From the NCBI GenBank assembly GCA_020205615.1, contig CM035168.1, forward strand, positions 10,358,237-10,422,236: a DNA stretch of 64,000 nt. The letters run 5' to 3'. Under the pieces are notes generated by a model, which was not told the origin of the DNA, ran no database searches, and saw nothing but the letters and a program-made list of their open reading frames with translations. A program made the position numbers and the translations under genes. Below, piece by piece: positions 1 to 11,060 of the stretch (the first letter of the stretch is position 1; every line of letters starts with the position of its first letter). The stretch is from Panax quinquefolius (Eukaryota > Streptophyta > Magnoliopsida > Apiales > Araliaceae).

Positions 1-984
1 CGAAATGATCAAACACGCATTTAAATGGTGAAATGGGATTGAAGTCCGTAGAAAATTCAAGACCTAGCAGCTCTTAAAGTCATTGTTGAGCACATCCAAA
101 TCTCAGTTTTATGGAAACAACCCCCGAAGGTCCATAAAAAGAAAGAGAGGATGTTTCCTTAATACTACAAGGAAAAAGGCAATCCAAGCATGCCTATGTA
201 GAGGAGAAACTACTCCCTTTTCAAAGACAATCTTCAAACCCTCCATTACCTAAAAGTTGAGAAGAAGCGACCTCGAACGTTCACACCCTTAGGGGACTCA
301 TTTCGAGAATATTCTTGCTCTTCCGATCGCTAGAAGAAAATTGCACATCTTCTTCCACCAAACCAACCCTAATAGGAGGGTTTCAATGTTACTCGGAAGT
401 GTGTACCATGCAAGGGCACCTGGATATGATACTCAAGATTGTTGGGCCTTGAAGCATAAGATTCAAGATCTAATAGACAAATGGCGTAGATCGTGGTCAC
501 TAAACCCGATCAACCTCACGCAAGAAGACAACCTCTTCCTCAACACAAAGCAAGAAGAGGTCAACATGATTAGTTGGAGCACTGAAAATGGTTCCAATTC
601 TACTAATGAATCATCCCAACCCATCAAAGACGGTGTTGACAAATGGGATTATGAAAAGTTCCAATTTACCATGGAACGAAAGATGAAAGCTCTTTGCAAA
701 CAAATTGAGCAATTGGCAGAACTGGTGACCCACCATCATCAAGTCACACGCCAATTAATCAGGCAGGAGCATGCCTATCTCCTTCCATTTGTTATGAATG
801 TTTCATCAACACCTTCAAAAAGCGAAGCTATGGAGGATAAGGTTGCAAAGCGAGCAAATGCTAAAGTCCGTCGGGATTTTGCCAATAAAAGAGAATTCAC
901 CTATTTGGGCCAATCTATGGAAGAGATACTTCAAATGTTGATCAACGAAGGAAGAATCACATTCCTTCTACCTCCAATCAATCC
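1..984 (+). pseudogene. Ty3/Gypsy Tat-type gag fragment
   Basis: This is a piece of a retrotransposon Gag, the structural protein of the virus-like particle. Near 412-475 it encodes YHARAPGYDT-QDCWALKHKIQ, followed by DLID. That matches the YH.GA.GHDTE.CW.LK.KIQDLI signature of Gag in Tat/Ogre-type (non-chromovirus) Ty3/Gypsy elements. A second landmark, RTFTPLG near 272-295, lies just upstream, and a similar block (EFTYLGQSMEEIL, near 893-935) recurs before the gap. A stop near 331 interrupts the frame; the longest open stretch runs from 341 into the N gap. The region between the two blocks is predicted hydrophilic and not recognised. There is no LTR, primer site or pol in view, and the piece ends at the gap, so its relation to the Tekay elements downstream is unknown. 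The family assignment rests on motif recall, not a search. Confidence 0.6.
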
Positions 985-1084
985 NNNNNNNNNNNNNNNN
1001 NNNNNNNNNNNNNNNNNNNNNNNNNNNNNNNNNNNNNNNNNNNNNNNNNNNNNNNNNNNNNNNNNNNNNNNNNNNNNNNNNNNN
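985..1084. other. Assembly gap of 100 N
   Basis: Exactly 100 N, the usual placeholder for a gap of unknown size. The sequence to its right starts in the middle of an LTR, at the point equivalent to 8332 in the partner LTR of T1. At least about 1.4 kb of LTR therefore lies in or is lost at this gap. Confidence 0.97.
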
Positions 1085-2087
1085 AAGAATGTCACCAAGT
1101 ATAGGGTAAACCACGATACACAAGTTATTCAATGTATCAATAAGCAATGGAATAACAACAGCTTCTCTTCATGAATAAGAAAGAATAACACCCTTTACGA
1201 GTACAACAAATAATATTCCCTACCTTAGAAGAACTCTAATATTGGCAAAGTGAAGTAGCATAATACTTTTCTTCTTTTCTCTATAGTTTTTCTCTCTGTA
1301 GTTTTAGTGAATTCGTAAGAAAATAATGAAGGAATGAGCTTCTATTTATAGGAAAATAGAATGCATAGTAATTAATCCATGAACGGCCCGCATTGATTTA
1401 CTTTAATCTGACGGTCCATATTTAAAGCAAAATCTTTTAAATAAAATATAATATATTCTATTTATATAAAACATTTTACTATAAACATTATGCAACATTA
1501 TGAAAAACACTATGAAAAACACTATGCAACACTATGCATAATAAAATATAATATATTTTATTTATGTAATAACTTTAATAAAGTATTACATTTTATATAA
1601 AAGACGTTTACATTTTATTACGTTAATAATACTGAATAAAACAAAACGTCATTATCGCTTATAATAATTCATATTATTAATCGTAATAATGAATCAAACT
1701 GAAAGTGACTTTTCACATAAGCATCAATAATCAATACCGTGGTGCTACTATGCAACCACACGTGACATCGTACTTTTACTACTACCGAAAGTAGTTCAAC
1801 AAAGATCAATGGTAAAACTTCCACCGTTATTTCAATATAATATTTTGTCGTTTTCTCAATCCAAACAATAATTCATTGTTGGGGTGCACTAATGACGAGC
1901 CTTGTATCTGTAATATTCCCTGCTAAACCGAATATTCCCCACCAATCGAATAATATAACCACTTGCATACTTTGCAAAATTTATAAATATTACCCACAAC
2001 TATAACATTATATCAAATTTATTCCATAATATTCAAAAATAATATTTATAGAAAATTCATCTTTATTTATAAAAGTCGGGTCTTACA
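1085..2087 (-). repeat. T1 3' LTR, truncated by the gap
   Basis: It matches 8332-9330 base for base over long runs. It ends at 2087 with the reverse complement of TGTAAGACCCGAC, the LTR 5' terminus. It contains the end of the hairpin array, a TATA box (1342-1351), the splice-donor-like AAGGTAGGG, and U3 runs built from short TATGCAACAC-like repeats. The rest of the LTR is missing at the gap. Confidence 0.88.
1342..1351 (-). promoter_or_regulatory. TATA box of T1 3' LTR
   Basis: CTATAAATAG on the minus strand, followed by GAAGCTCATTCCTTCATTA. The same box and flank occur at the same place in the other LTRs. Confidence 0.7.
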
Positions 2088-2100
2088 ACCTCCCTTCTTA
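2088..2100 (-). other. Polypurine tract of T1
   Basis: TAAGAAGGGAGGT on the minus strand sits directly before the TGTAAGACC LTR terminus. This is the position and composition expected of the plus-strand DNA primer. Confidence 0.8.
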
Positions 2101-3540
2101 TGAAATTTCTCCTCGAAATTGTGGTACGCACTGGTATGTCAAGAGGTAAGGATACATTGATTTCATTTCAGATTCTAACTCCCAAGTCATTTCTCAACAT
2201 CGTGGTTCCTCCACAAAACTTTGACTTGAGGTATAGCCTTGGAGCGTAGAATATGTTCCTTCTTATCCAAAATTTGAACAGAACCTCTTCATACGCCAAA
2301 TCTTCCGCTATTTCGCTCAGGTTCTAACTCAATAATATGGTGGGTCTTTCACATATTTACGTAACATGGATATGTAAAAACGTTATGAACACGAGACATA
2401 TTTCGTGGTAAAGCGAAAGTCTATAGCTACAGTTCCTACCGATCGAGGATTAAAATGGACCAGATGAATCGAGGATTAAGTTTCCTCTCTTTCCAAATCT
2501 TGTAACTCCTTTCCATGGAGCATTTCTTAACAACACATGATCTCTATATCGAATTTCACGCCCTTTCGATGAAGATCAAGATAACTCTCTTTGTCGATTT
2601 TGTGAGGTTTTTATACGTTCATTTCGGATTGTTTGAATCTTTTCCAGTAGTCATGCGTATCAACTCCGGTCCCAACAACGTTGCTTCACCCACCTCATCC
2701 CAAAGATAATCGAGAACGACACTTTCTTCCATACAACGCTCGAATGGAGCCATGCCAATACTTGCTTGATAAGCTCTGTTATAGGAAAACTCCACCAATG
2801 GTAAGAACTTGTCCCAACTCCCTTGAAATCAAGGACACGAGTCTTAATAGATCTTCAAGAGTTTGAATAGTCTCTCCGATCGTCTGGTCCGTCCCGAGGA
2901 TGATATGCCGAAGCTAAATCGTAAGTCCGTGCCCATAGCTTTTTCAGTAAACTAACCCAAAATTGTGAAGTGAATCTTGGGTCTCGATCGGAAACTATGG
3001 ATCTAAGATACCATGCGATCTTACAATCTCGTTTATGTACATACTGAGCAAGACGTTCAAGTGTATAAGTTTCTCAGATTTCGGTAAGAAATGAGCGGAC
3101 TTGGTCAATCTATCAATAATGACCCAAATCGCATCAATGCCTTGAGAAACCTTAGGAAGACCCCAGAACGAAATCCATGGTAATGTGCTCCCACTTCCAT
3201 TCGGAATTTCAAGTGGTCTGCAATGGACCTTTTGGTACTTGATGCTCGCTTTAACTCTCGTTGACAAGTTAGACACCTTGAGATAAACAAAGGCTATCTC
3301 TCTCTTCGATATTGCTCCACCAAAATGTATGGACGAATATCACGATACATTTGGTACTCCCGAGATGGATTGCAAATGGTGTGTTGTGCGCCTCCATCAT
3401 GATATTATACTTTAAATCGTGGTCGTTAGGAACACAAAGTCCGGAGTTGACTCAAAGTATTCCTTCTTCATCGATTCTTGCTTCCCAGATAGCACCTTCT
3501 TACACTTTCTTCCTCATACGCATCGCCTCCAGTCCGTAGC
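2101..3540 (-). pseudogene. T1 integrase and chromodomain-like tail (broken)
   Basis: Integrase inserts the cDNA into chromosomes. On the minus strand recognisable blocks are the zinc-binding N-terminus (near 3240-3430), the catalytic core with KVSQGIDAIWVIIDRLTKSA (near 3090-3150), the block answering to PVSIVSDRDPRF (near 2960-3000), the C-terminal [10 protein letters not shown] / MLRKYV region (near 2340-2460) and a chromodomain-like block with an intact LWRNHDVEE equivalent (near 2170-2215). The 45 bp missing from the NA copies are present here, so T1 belongs to the full-length type. There are many frameshifts: the two longest open pieces overlap in different frames at 2995-3290. Confidence 0.75.
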
Positions 3541-5010
3541 TTCGAGCAAACTTTAACTTTATCGATTAAAGTTGGTTCTACTCAGATATTCGCTATCATC
3601 ACACGCGTCCCCCGAGTCTTTAACTCTATCTCCATCCTTCTGCAAGTCACATAAAATGGGCCTTTGTGTTGACAATAACGACTCAGATTTCTTGCATATG
3701 ATCTTCTACTCAACGCGTCGCCTACCACGTTCGCTTTTCCAGGATGGTATTGGATGGTATGATCATAATCTTTCAACAGTTCAAGCCAACGTCGTTGTCG
3801 CATGTTGAGTTCCTTTGAGTGAAGAAATATTTGAGGCTTTTATGATCCGTAAAGATTTCCACTTTCTCCCCATACAAGTAATGCCTCCAAATTTTAAGCG
3901 TGAAAGACAGCGTACCGCTAACTCGTGATCGTGAGTAGGATAATTTCTCTCATATTCTTTGAGTTGTCGCGAAGCATAGGCTATAACTTTTCCATGTTCG
4001 CATGAGAACACATCCCAACCCTTTGCTCGAAGCATCACTATAGATGACAAATCCCTCCGAGGCAGGATGGTATTGTCGTAATAGGTCTTTGAAATAAGTC
4101 TCCTCTTGAGTTCTTGAAAATTCTTCTCACATTCTTCGCTCCAACCGAACTTTGTATCTTTTTGAGTCATTTGAGTCAATGGAGTAGCGATTCGAGAAAA
4201 TCCTTCCACGAATCTCCGATAATAACCAATTTAAACCGAAAGCTACGTACTTGATTACTAATTTAGGTTGTTCCAACTTTGAATAGCTTCAATCTTTCTT
4301 TGGGTCAACAGATATTCCTGACTTGATACCACGTGCCCAAGGAATGCTACTTCGCCGTAACTCGCATTTCTTCACTTGGCATAAAACTTATATTCACGAA
4401 GCTTTTGAGTGTCAAACTTCAAGTGTTGCTCATGATCTTCACGGCTTTTGGAATAAATAAGGATGTCATCAATGAAGAGCGACCACAAAGTGATCTAAAT
4501 ATTCCTTGAATACTGGTTCATCATATCCATGAAGGCGGCGAGCATTAGTCAATCCAAAGGACATGACTAGGAATTCATAATGCCCGTCGACTTCTCAAAG
4601 CCATCTTTGGAATGTCGGTGGTTCTAATCTTCAATTGGTGATATCCTAACGATGATCAATCTTTGAAAAGAATTTGGCTCCTTCAACCGGGGTCAAACAG
4701 GTCATCAATACGTGGCAATGGATACCTATTTTGATGGTGACATGATTCAACTCCCGATAATCAATACAAAGTCGCGATACTCCCATCTTTCTTCTTCACG
4801 AATAGAACAGAGCACCCCAAGGAGAAGTCTTAGGGACGAATAAAGCCGATGTCTAACAATTCTTGTAGTTGGGTCTTTAACTCCTCGAAGTTCAATAGGA
4901 GCCATTCGATATGGGCTTTGGAAATAGGTTTTGCATCGCAGGTTCAAGGTCGATACAAAATTCAATTTCACGCCTACAAGGGTAGGCCAGAGGAAGTTCT
5001 TGGGAATACG
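3541..5010 (-). pseudogene. T1 reverse transcriptase and RNase H (broken)
   Basis: RT copies element RNA into DNA and RNase H removes the RNA strand. In minus-strand order the blocks are: PYRMAPIEL near 4890-4925 (start of RT), the FIDDIL-equivalent region near 4450-4490, EATFLGH / KIEAIQSW near 4270-4350, [12 protein letters not shown] near 4165-4205, [20 protein letters not shown] near 3935-4000 (RNase H) and [19 protein letters not shown] near 3690-3750. The longest open stretches are 3781-4209 and 3582-3803. Frame breaks separate nearly every block. The stretch 3541-3690 is the low-homology linker to integrase. Confidence 0.75.
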
Positions 5011-5169
5011 TCAGAAATTTATTAACAATAGAAATATCGTTCAAAACCCGACGTATTTTTGTTTAAATCATGACATGAGCTAAGAAAGCTTGACATCCGC
5101 TTTTTCAATAAAACGAATAATTTTATGGCTCGAGATGATCCGTGATTGATTTTAATGGTTTGGTCGTTT

Positions 5170-5570
5170 GAATTCGATAATAGGTTGATTAGGAATATGA
5201 AAGCTAACAACCTTACGAAAACAATCAATTTTTGTATGATAAGTAGTTAACCAATCAATCCCTAGAATCACGTCAAATGCAAGTATTTTAATGAAATAAG
5301 ATCGATGTGTAATGTGAGGGTACCGATTTGAACCAAATAAGACTTATAAACGATTGGATGTAATGAAGGTTTCTCCCAACGGAGTTTCCACAGATAAGTC
5401 AAAGTCTAATTTCTCCAAGTCAAATTTAATCGATGAGCCGCAAGTAGGAGAAATAAAAGAATGGGTAGAATTGGTATCAAATAAAGTATAGACTTCATTA
5501 GAGTTTATGATAAGCTTACCCGTGATGACCTCATTCGGGGTTCCTTGCTCTCTGGGAGGTCACAACAAAC
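5170..5570 (-). pseudogene. T1 aspartic protease (broken)
   Basis: This aspartic protease would cut the Gag-Pol polyprotein. The motif that reads LFDTGSTHSF in T3 reads LFDTNSTHSF here (near 5480-5510): the glycine of the catalytic DTG is lost. Downstream blocks answering to DLISLKIL and DVILGIDWL lie near 5255-5300. The linker to RT (5010-5170) is weakly conserved. Confidence 0.7.
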
Positions 5571-6742
5571 GCCTCCTTGCACCACCGGTTTAGACTTTTC
5601 GACTGACCTTTGGTGCCTCCATCCTAGTTGAATTTGTCTTCTAGAACGATAAAATCGAGCTAAGTGACCTTCTCTTCCATAATTATAACATGCTTTGACT
5701 CCGCATGGCGTAGATTTGATCGATGTGTCCCTCTCCTCGCATTTGAAGCATATGATAGGTGGTCTTTCTCCTTCTTAACAACTAGCAGGTCTTTGGTCGA
5801 CGTCTTTCCATCATTGTTGAATCTCCGTTTTTGAAATGTCCATTCTTATTGTTTGGCCCCGATTACCACCAAGTGGTTACCATATCCGGCCCGTTGATTC
5901 CCTCCACGCTTGTTGTCACCGCTCGATGACTACCATTTGGTATTATAATTTTACCTACCGCTTTTTTTTAGTTCAAGGTTGACTCGTTATCGTGTTTCCA
6001 CTAACTAAGCCCTATTTACAACATCTGAATACAAAACACGGTTTATGAGAAATAAGATGTTGACGTATCTCCGACTTCAAACCTCTTAAAAACATTCGCG
6101 CCCATTCTTTCTTCATTATCCACCCAGTGGGGACATGAATCGTGATAACTCCTTGAAATTTTGCCTCAGACGTGTTGCGATACGGTCATATTGTTTTGTT
6201 CCAACTTGATAAACTCCACCTCCTTCATGTGGCGAATACTTTCAGGAAAGTATTTGTCGTTGAAACGCCTCTGGAACTTCTCCCAAGATATCTTGATAAA
6301 GAAGTCGGAGTTACGCGTTTTATCGATTCCCACCAAGAATCCCCCTCTCGCGCAACATAAAAGCGTGAAAGGGAACCTTTGCTCCTCGGAGCATCCCAAG
6401 ACATCAAATATCTTGTAATCTGCTTTATCCATGCTTCCGCTTGAAGTGGTTTTGGCTCTCCTTAAACTCCGGTGGTCCCTCCTTGAATTGTTTAGCGGTG
6501 ACCGCCGAGTTTTCCGCTGTGTTTCCACCTATGTTTTGGGACGAGTCGCTCGTCTTTCTTGTTGCATAAATCGCATAAAGCCTCGAACATTTGATCATTC
6601 ATCATTTGGTCGAGTGTTGTTTGGTTGCATGAGGATTGTGCGCCTTGGGATGCACATTATCCCGATTATTGATATGTGGCGAATCAACGATCGCTTCGTG
6701 CTCATTCTTATTCTCAACATTCTCGGATGTCATTTTTGACAT
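5571..6742 (-). pseudogene. T1 gag (broken)
   Basis: Gag forms the particle and packages the RNA. The minus-strand ORF 6166-6528 holds the capsid-like block: KIFDVLGCSEEQRFPFTLL, then SWEKFQRRFNDKYFPESIR, then KEVEFIKLEQNNMTVSQ. The start block KMTSENVENKN lies near 6700-6740. The nucleic-acid-binding zinc-knuckle part (near 5690-5760, with CYNYGREGHLARF-like codons) is broken by frameshifts. The order and spacing match T3 gag. Confidence 0.75.
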
Positions 6743-6919
6743 CTTGCCACAAAACAAAAGGTTAATTGACATGTAACAAATTATCCCTATATTTCGTGAC
6801 CAATAAAATAGCACATAAACTTAGGTAGGTCATACTAGCGAAGGTATTCCCGCCTCCCCTCCTAGTACTATTCTCACATCTTAGCCAGGATCATATCCCT
6901 AAGCTCGATACCATAACCG
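6743..6919 (-). other. T1 untranslated leader with primer-binding site
   Basis: It lies between the 5' LTR and gag. The primer-binding site is at 6901-6913, reading TGGTATCGAGCTT on the minus strand. This is close to the initiator-Met-tRNA complement TGGTATCAGAGC. The rest of the leader is alignable to 16803-16962 and 46670-46833. Confidence 0.7.
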
Positions 6920-8019
6920 TGGCGCCCCAAAATTAGGTATACATCACCCATCTTGGGTAGTCGGATACATGGTATGTAATTTAAATACAACTTACTAATA
7001 TAACTGCCGTGTGTACAATACGACATAAACCGTGAGTTTGAATACAAATATTATCTACTAGATATTATACAAACTAAAAAGGAGTCCTCATTACAATTAT
7101 TATCACATTATTTCACGAATAGTGAGGACTACTAATGCTATCCTCTCGGACCATTACTCCGTTCCCCGACTTCTCGTCCAATTATGTTCTCATTTCTCAA
7201 GAGAACGGTGAAAGAAAAGGTGAGCTCAATTAGCCAAGAAGAAATATTATGACTAAGATAATGCGAGAATAAATTATCATTAGCCTTCAATGTGATGTTA
7301 AACCGATAAAATATAATAAACATCAAGTTTAACCGCAGACGGAACAAGCAATCCATTAAAAGAGTCAAGTAGAAAATAAAATCTACTATCTTTTATGATT
7401 TAAAAGGTTTTTCATCATTGTTATATTTGAGACTCACTTTAATAAATAATCCACATCATCAAATCACCCGCACTACGGCCGAGGATATTCTTTAGTATCA
7501 CGACCACAATTATTCATGCTACACTTGGGCCAAGAATAGTTGTGTATTCATTAATGGTCATGATCATGCCAACAATCATCCATCAATGCACTACTACCAC
7601 CGAGGATTTTTACCACATCATTTTGTAACATTACTTGGCATGATTACACCGAATAGTCTCTCGTCATAATCATACTAAGTCCATCTATGCACTACCCAAT
7701 GTAGATTTGACTTTAAAAAAAAATATAAACACGAGGATGATGACAATGATATAAGAATTCAATAAAACAAGTTCAAGAATTATTTTATCCAGAATTATTA
7801 ACGCCCAAATTGTCAACATGATCTTTGTTTTGTAGAGTAAAATTCAAGAATGATCGGAGAAGAATATTTCCATGAAAAGATTTGGATGAAACGCAAATAT
7901 CAAGGATATTCTACTAATTTCATGGAGTATAGAAGTTAAAGTTTTAACCAATTTTGGGTATAATAAAGAATGGAATAACAAAAGAAATCACCGTGCATGC
8001 GGACTTCAGATGTATAAAG

Positions 8020-8400
8020 TTATTCCAGCAGAATAATAATAACGGAACCGAAGTCGTGAAATTCACAATTCAAGCAGGATGTTCCACAGTAATAATAAAG
8101 ATGGAACCGGATCCGGTGTAAAACACACGGATAGGATATTCCAACATAATGATAAAAGACGAACCAGTGTAAAAACACACGCAGGATGTTCCAACCAGAA
8201 TAATAAAGAGCGGAACCGAAGTCGGTGTAAAACACATGCATGTTATGTGGATGTTCCAATGTAATAATAATAAAGAGCGGAACGAAGTTAGGTGTAAAAC
8301 ACATGCACAGGATGTTCCAAAGAATAATAAGAAGAATGTCACCAAGTATAGGTAAACCACGTACAAAAGTTATTCCACCAGAATAATAAGCAATGGAATA
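8020..8400 (-). repeat. Hairpin-repeat array in T1 5' LTR
   Basis: About five or six irregular units of 45-75 bp, each with a TTATTCC...GGAATA-type inverted pair around an AATAATAAAGA core, separated by GTGTAAAACACATGCA-type spacers. The array lies downstream of the TATA box and would therefore be in the RNA leader. Confidence 0.65.
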
Positions 8401-8587
8401 ACAATGATTTCTCTTCATGAATAAGAAAGAATAACACCCCTTACGAGTACAACAAATAATATTCCCTACCTTAGAAGAACCTGAATATTGGCAAAGTGAA
8501 GTAGCATAATACTTTTTCTTCTTTCTCTATAGTTTCTCTACAGAGTTTCAAAGTGAATTCGTAAGAAAATAATGAAGGAATGAGCTT

Positions 8588-8597
8588 CTATTTATAG
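8588..8597 (-). promoter_or_regulatory. TATA box of T1 5' LTR
   Basis: CTATAAATAG on the minus strand, with the same GAAGCTCATTCC flank as in the other LTRs. It is about 120 bp upstream of the donor-like AAGGTAGGG. Confidence 0.7.
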
Positions 8598-10249
8598 GGA
8601 AAATAGAATGCATAGTAATTAATCCATGAAGCGGTCCAGATTGATTTACTTTAATCGACGATCCATATTTAAAGCAAAATCTTTTAAATAAAATATAATA
8701 TATTCTATTTATATAAAAATATTTTACTATGCAAACACTATGCAACACTATGCAAAATACTATGCAAAACACTATACGCAACACTATGCATAATAAAATA
8801 TAATATATTTTATTTATAGAATAACTTTAATAAAGTATTATGTTTTATATAAAAGATGTTTCATTTTATTACGTTAATAATACGAATAAAACAAAACGCC
8901 ATTATCATTATAATAATTCATATTATTAATCGACAATAATGGAATCAAATTGAGTGACTTTTCACATAAGCATCAATAATCAATACCGTGTCTTTACTAT
9001 GCAACCACACGTATTCGTATTTCTTTTACTACCGAAAGTAGTTCAACAAGATCAACCAGAAAACTTCCGTGTTATTTCAATAAAATATTTTTGTTGTTTT
9101 CTCAATTCGATAATAATTACATTGTAGGGTCCACCAATGATTGAGTAGTTTATTTAATATTCCTCGCTAAACCGAATATTCCTCACCAATGAATAATATA
9201 ATCACTTGCATACTTTGGAAAATTTATAAATATTACCCACAACTATAACATTATATCAAATTTATTCCATAATATTCAAAAATAATATTTATAGAAAATT
9301 CATCTTTATTTATAAAAGCCGGGTCTTACAGAAAAAGCCCCTTCCTGAACTTGCCGATTCATCATTATTGTGATTTCGTAATATTATTTGTGAATAATTA
9401 ATTATTGATTTATATGATAAGGAAATATTTATTTTATGTGGACATAAATGATGGATAGGAAAATATTTATTTTATGTGGTTATAAATGAAGAAATTAATG
9501 TTGAGGTGTTTTATCGTATTTTAGCCGGTTGGAGGTATTAAAAATCAAATCTGTTCTTAAAGCTCTATTATTATGAGTTATAATTTTGATCCCACCATTG
9601 GATCGTTGTGATGTTTGGATATGTTATGCGTATATAAGTCGAAAGTATATGTCCACAAATTTTGATCTCATTAAAAATTAACGCACGATTTGTTATGAAT
9701 TTTAAAAGGTGTTAAAAATCATCCGTTTGTGGATTTAAGATATATTCTGTCTGGAATTTGGAAAAAAACTTTCTTCTGTAAAGTTGTAGAGAATTCAATT
9801 TCGTTAATGGAGCGGACACAAAATTCATATTTTTACGATAAAAGGTCAAGTTTATTATGAATTCTATCAAGTTTTAGAAAATAAATGATTTTATTAAAAT
9901 TGGGTGGGACCCACTTTTGGTTGGTGTTGAATACATGTGTTGATTTTGGGTGGCCCCCTAATGGTGGTATTTGAGATTTTGGTCTAGCTTGGCATGCATG
10001 GAAGAAAATAAAATTAATAAAATTAATAATATTTTATTAATTTAGTCTCCTACGTATGCTTTAAAGCATTTTCCATACATGACGCTTAGGTTAGACTTGA
10101 AAATCACACCAGAAACAAGTTTTCTTTCTCTCTATATTATCGAGCGTATTTTTGTGAGTATTTAGATACTTTGGGAGTTCTTTATTCAGATTGTAAGTTT
10201 CCTTCGGCTTTACATCCGATATTCCGATCAGAAATACTATTTTTTCGAG

Positions 10250-10850
10250 GTAAGTGGATGTTATTTTCTTCAGAAATGATATTATGTTCTTCAATATCAT
10301 TATGCCGAAATATTGATATGAATTTTATTATGGAATTTCTACCTTTTTTGTTTGGGGTTACTATTCACGATATATTACATTTATTCACGATACTGAAGAC
10401 TATTCACTTAATACTAAGACTATTCAATTTAAAAAATGAAATTTTCTCTTTTTCATCCCAGATATCTATTATGGTTAGTATCTTTGATTGTATCCATGTT
10501 TTGATCTTCATTCTTGAATTTTACTCCATTATTGTTTAATATGGAATATTATTTTCGTTCAATAGTAGTAAGGGATGTTATTTTTCTTCGAAAATGATAT
10601 TATTTTCTTCAATATCATTATGCCAAAATATTGATATGAATTTTATTGTGGAATTTCTACCTTTTTGTATCAGGGTTACTATTCACGTATACGATACTAT
10701 TCACGAATACGACACTATTCACAAATACGGCACTATTCACCGAAAAATAAAATTTTCTCTTTTTCGTCCCAGAAGTTTATTATGGTTATTATCATTGATT
10801 GTATCCATGTTTTGATCTTCATTCTATACTCATTTGGTTAAAGTTTTGGC
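10250..10850 (+). repeat. Roughly 315-bp tandem duplication in the LTR leader
   Basis: Two copies begin GTAAG(T)GGATGTTATTTT at about 10250 and 10568. Each runs through a TTCAATATCATTATGC stretch, GTTACTATTCAC repeats and ATTGTATCCATGTTTTGATC. The copies differ at scattered positions. The same duplication is in the NA2 LTR, so it predates both insertions. Confidence 0.75.
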
Positions 10851-10959
10851 TTCTATATTCCATGAAATTAGTAAAATATCCTTGATATTTGCGCTTCATC
10901 CAAAGATCTTTTATGAAAATATTATTCGAGAGCATTCTTGATAAAGTTTAACTTATTCA

Positions 10960-11060
10960 TGCCGAGTACTATTCACTTCAAGTTACTATTCATGAAATAC
11001 TATTCACGGATACTATTCACTCGAAAGTACTATTCACCCGGTACTATTCATGATAAAATT
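10960..11060 (+). repeat. TACTATTCAC short-repeat block
   Basis: Five or six copies of a TACTATTCAYG core at about 12-17 bp intervals. Similar short blocks occur at 10360-10425 and 10675-10745 within the tandem duplication. Confidence 0.7.

Larger units (their letters stand above)
1085..9330 (-). mobile_element. T1: Tekay-type Ty3/Gypsy chromovirus, minus strand
   Basis: Read on the minus strand the order is 5' LTR (6920-9330), leader with primer site, gag, protease, RT, RNase H, integrase, polypurine tract (2088-2100) and 3' LTR (1085-2087, cut by the gap). Tekay/Del assignment follows from the long LTRs, the initiator-Met primer site and the C-terminal chromodomain-like block after integrase. 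Every domain can be recognised by comparison with T3, but the frame changes every few hundred bases, so no polyprotein could be made. The element abuts, at 9331, the middle of a plus-oriented LTR; the other half of that LTR is not visible and may be in the gap. No target-site duplication can be checked. Confidence 0.85.
6920..9330 (-). repeat. T1 5' LTR (complete, about 2.4 kb)
   Basis: On the minus strand it starts TGTAAGACCCGGC at 9330 and ends ...GGGGCGCCA at 6920, next to the primer site. It contains U3 (8600-9330), a TATA box (8588-8597), a splice-donor-like AAGGTAGGG (about 8469), a hairpin-repeat array (8020-8400) and a 3' part rich in diverged copies of the GGCC(C/A)GTAGTGCA / TGATTATGACC motif (7450-7720). 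Its open frames, such as the minus frame at 8020-8418, are low-complexity by-products of the repeats. Confidence 0.88.

Noticed and set aside
6161..6739. Plus-strand frames across T1 gag (6161-6418, 6172-6360, 6431-6739) as possible host genes
   Set aside because: Antisense to gag blocks that align with T3; the same antisense frames appear opposite NA3 and T2 gag.
8020..8418. Open frames in LTRs (also 13065-13406, 14744-14965, 21244-21540, 44560-44838) rich in Tyr, Ile, Phe and His
   Set aside because: They are translations of the hairpin-repeat arrays, with no start context or conserved protein pattern; frame and length change with unit number.
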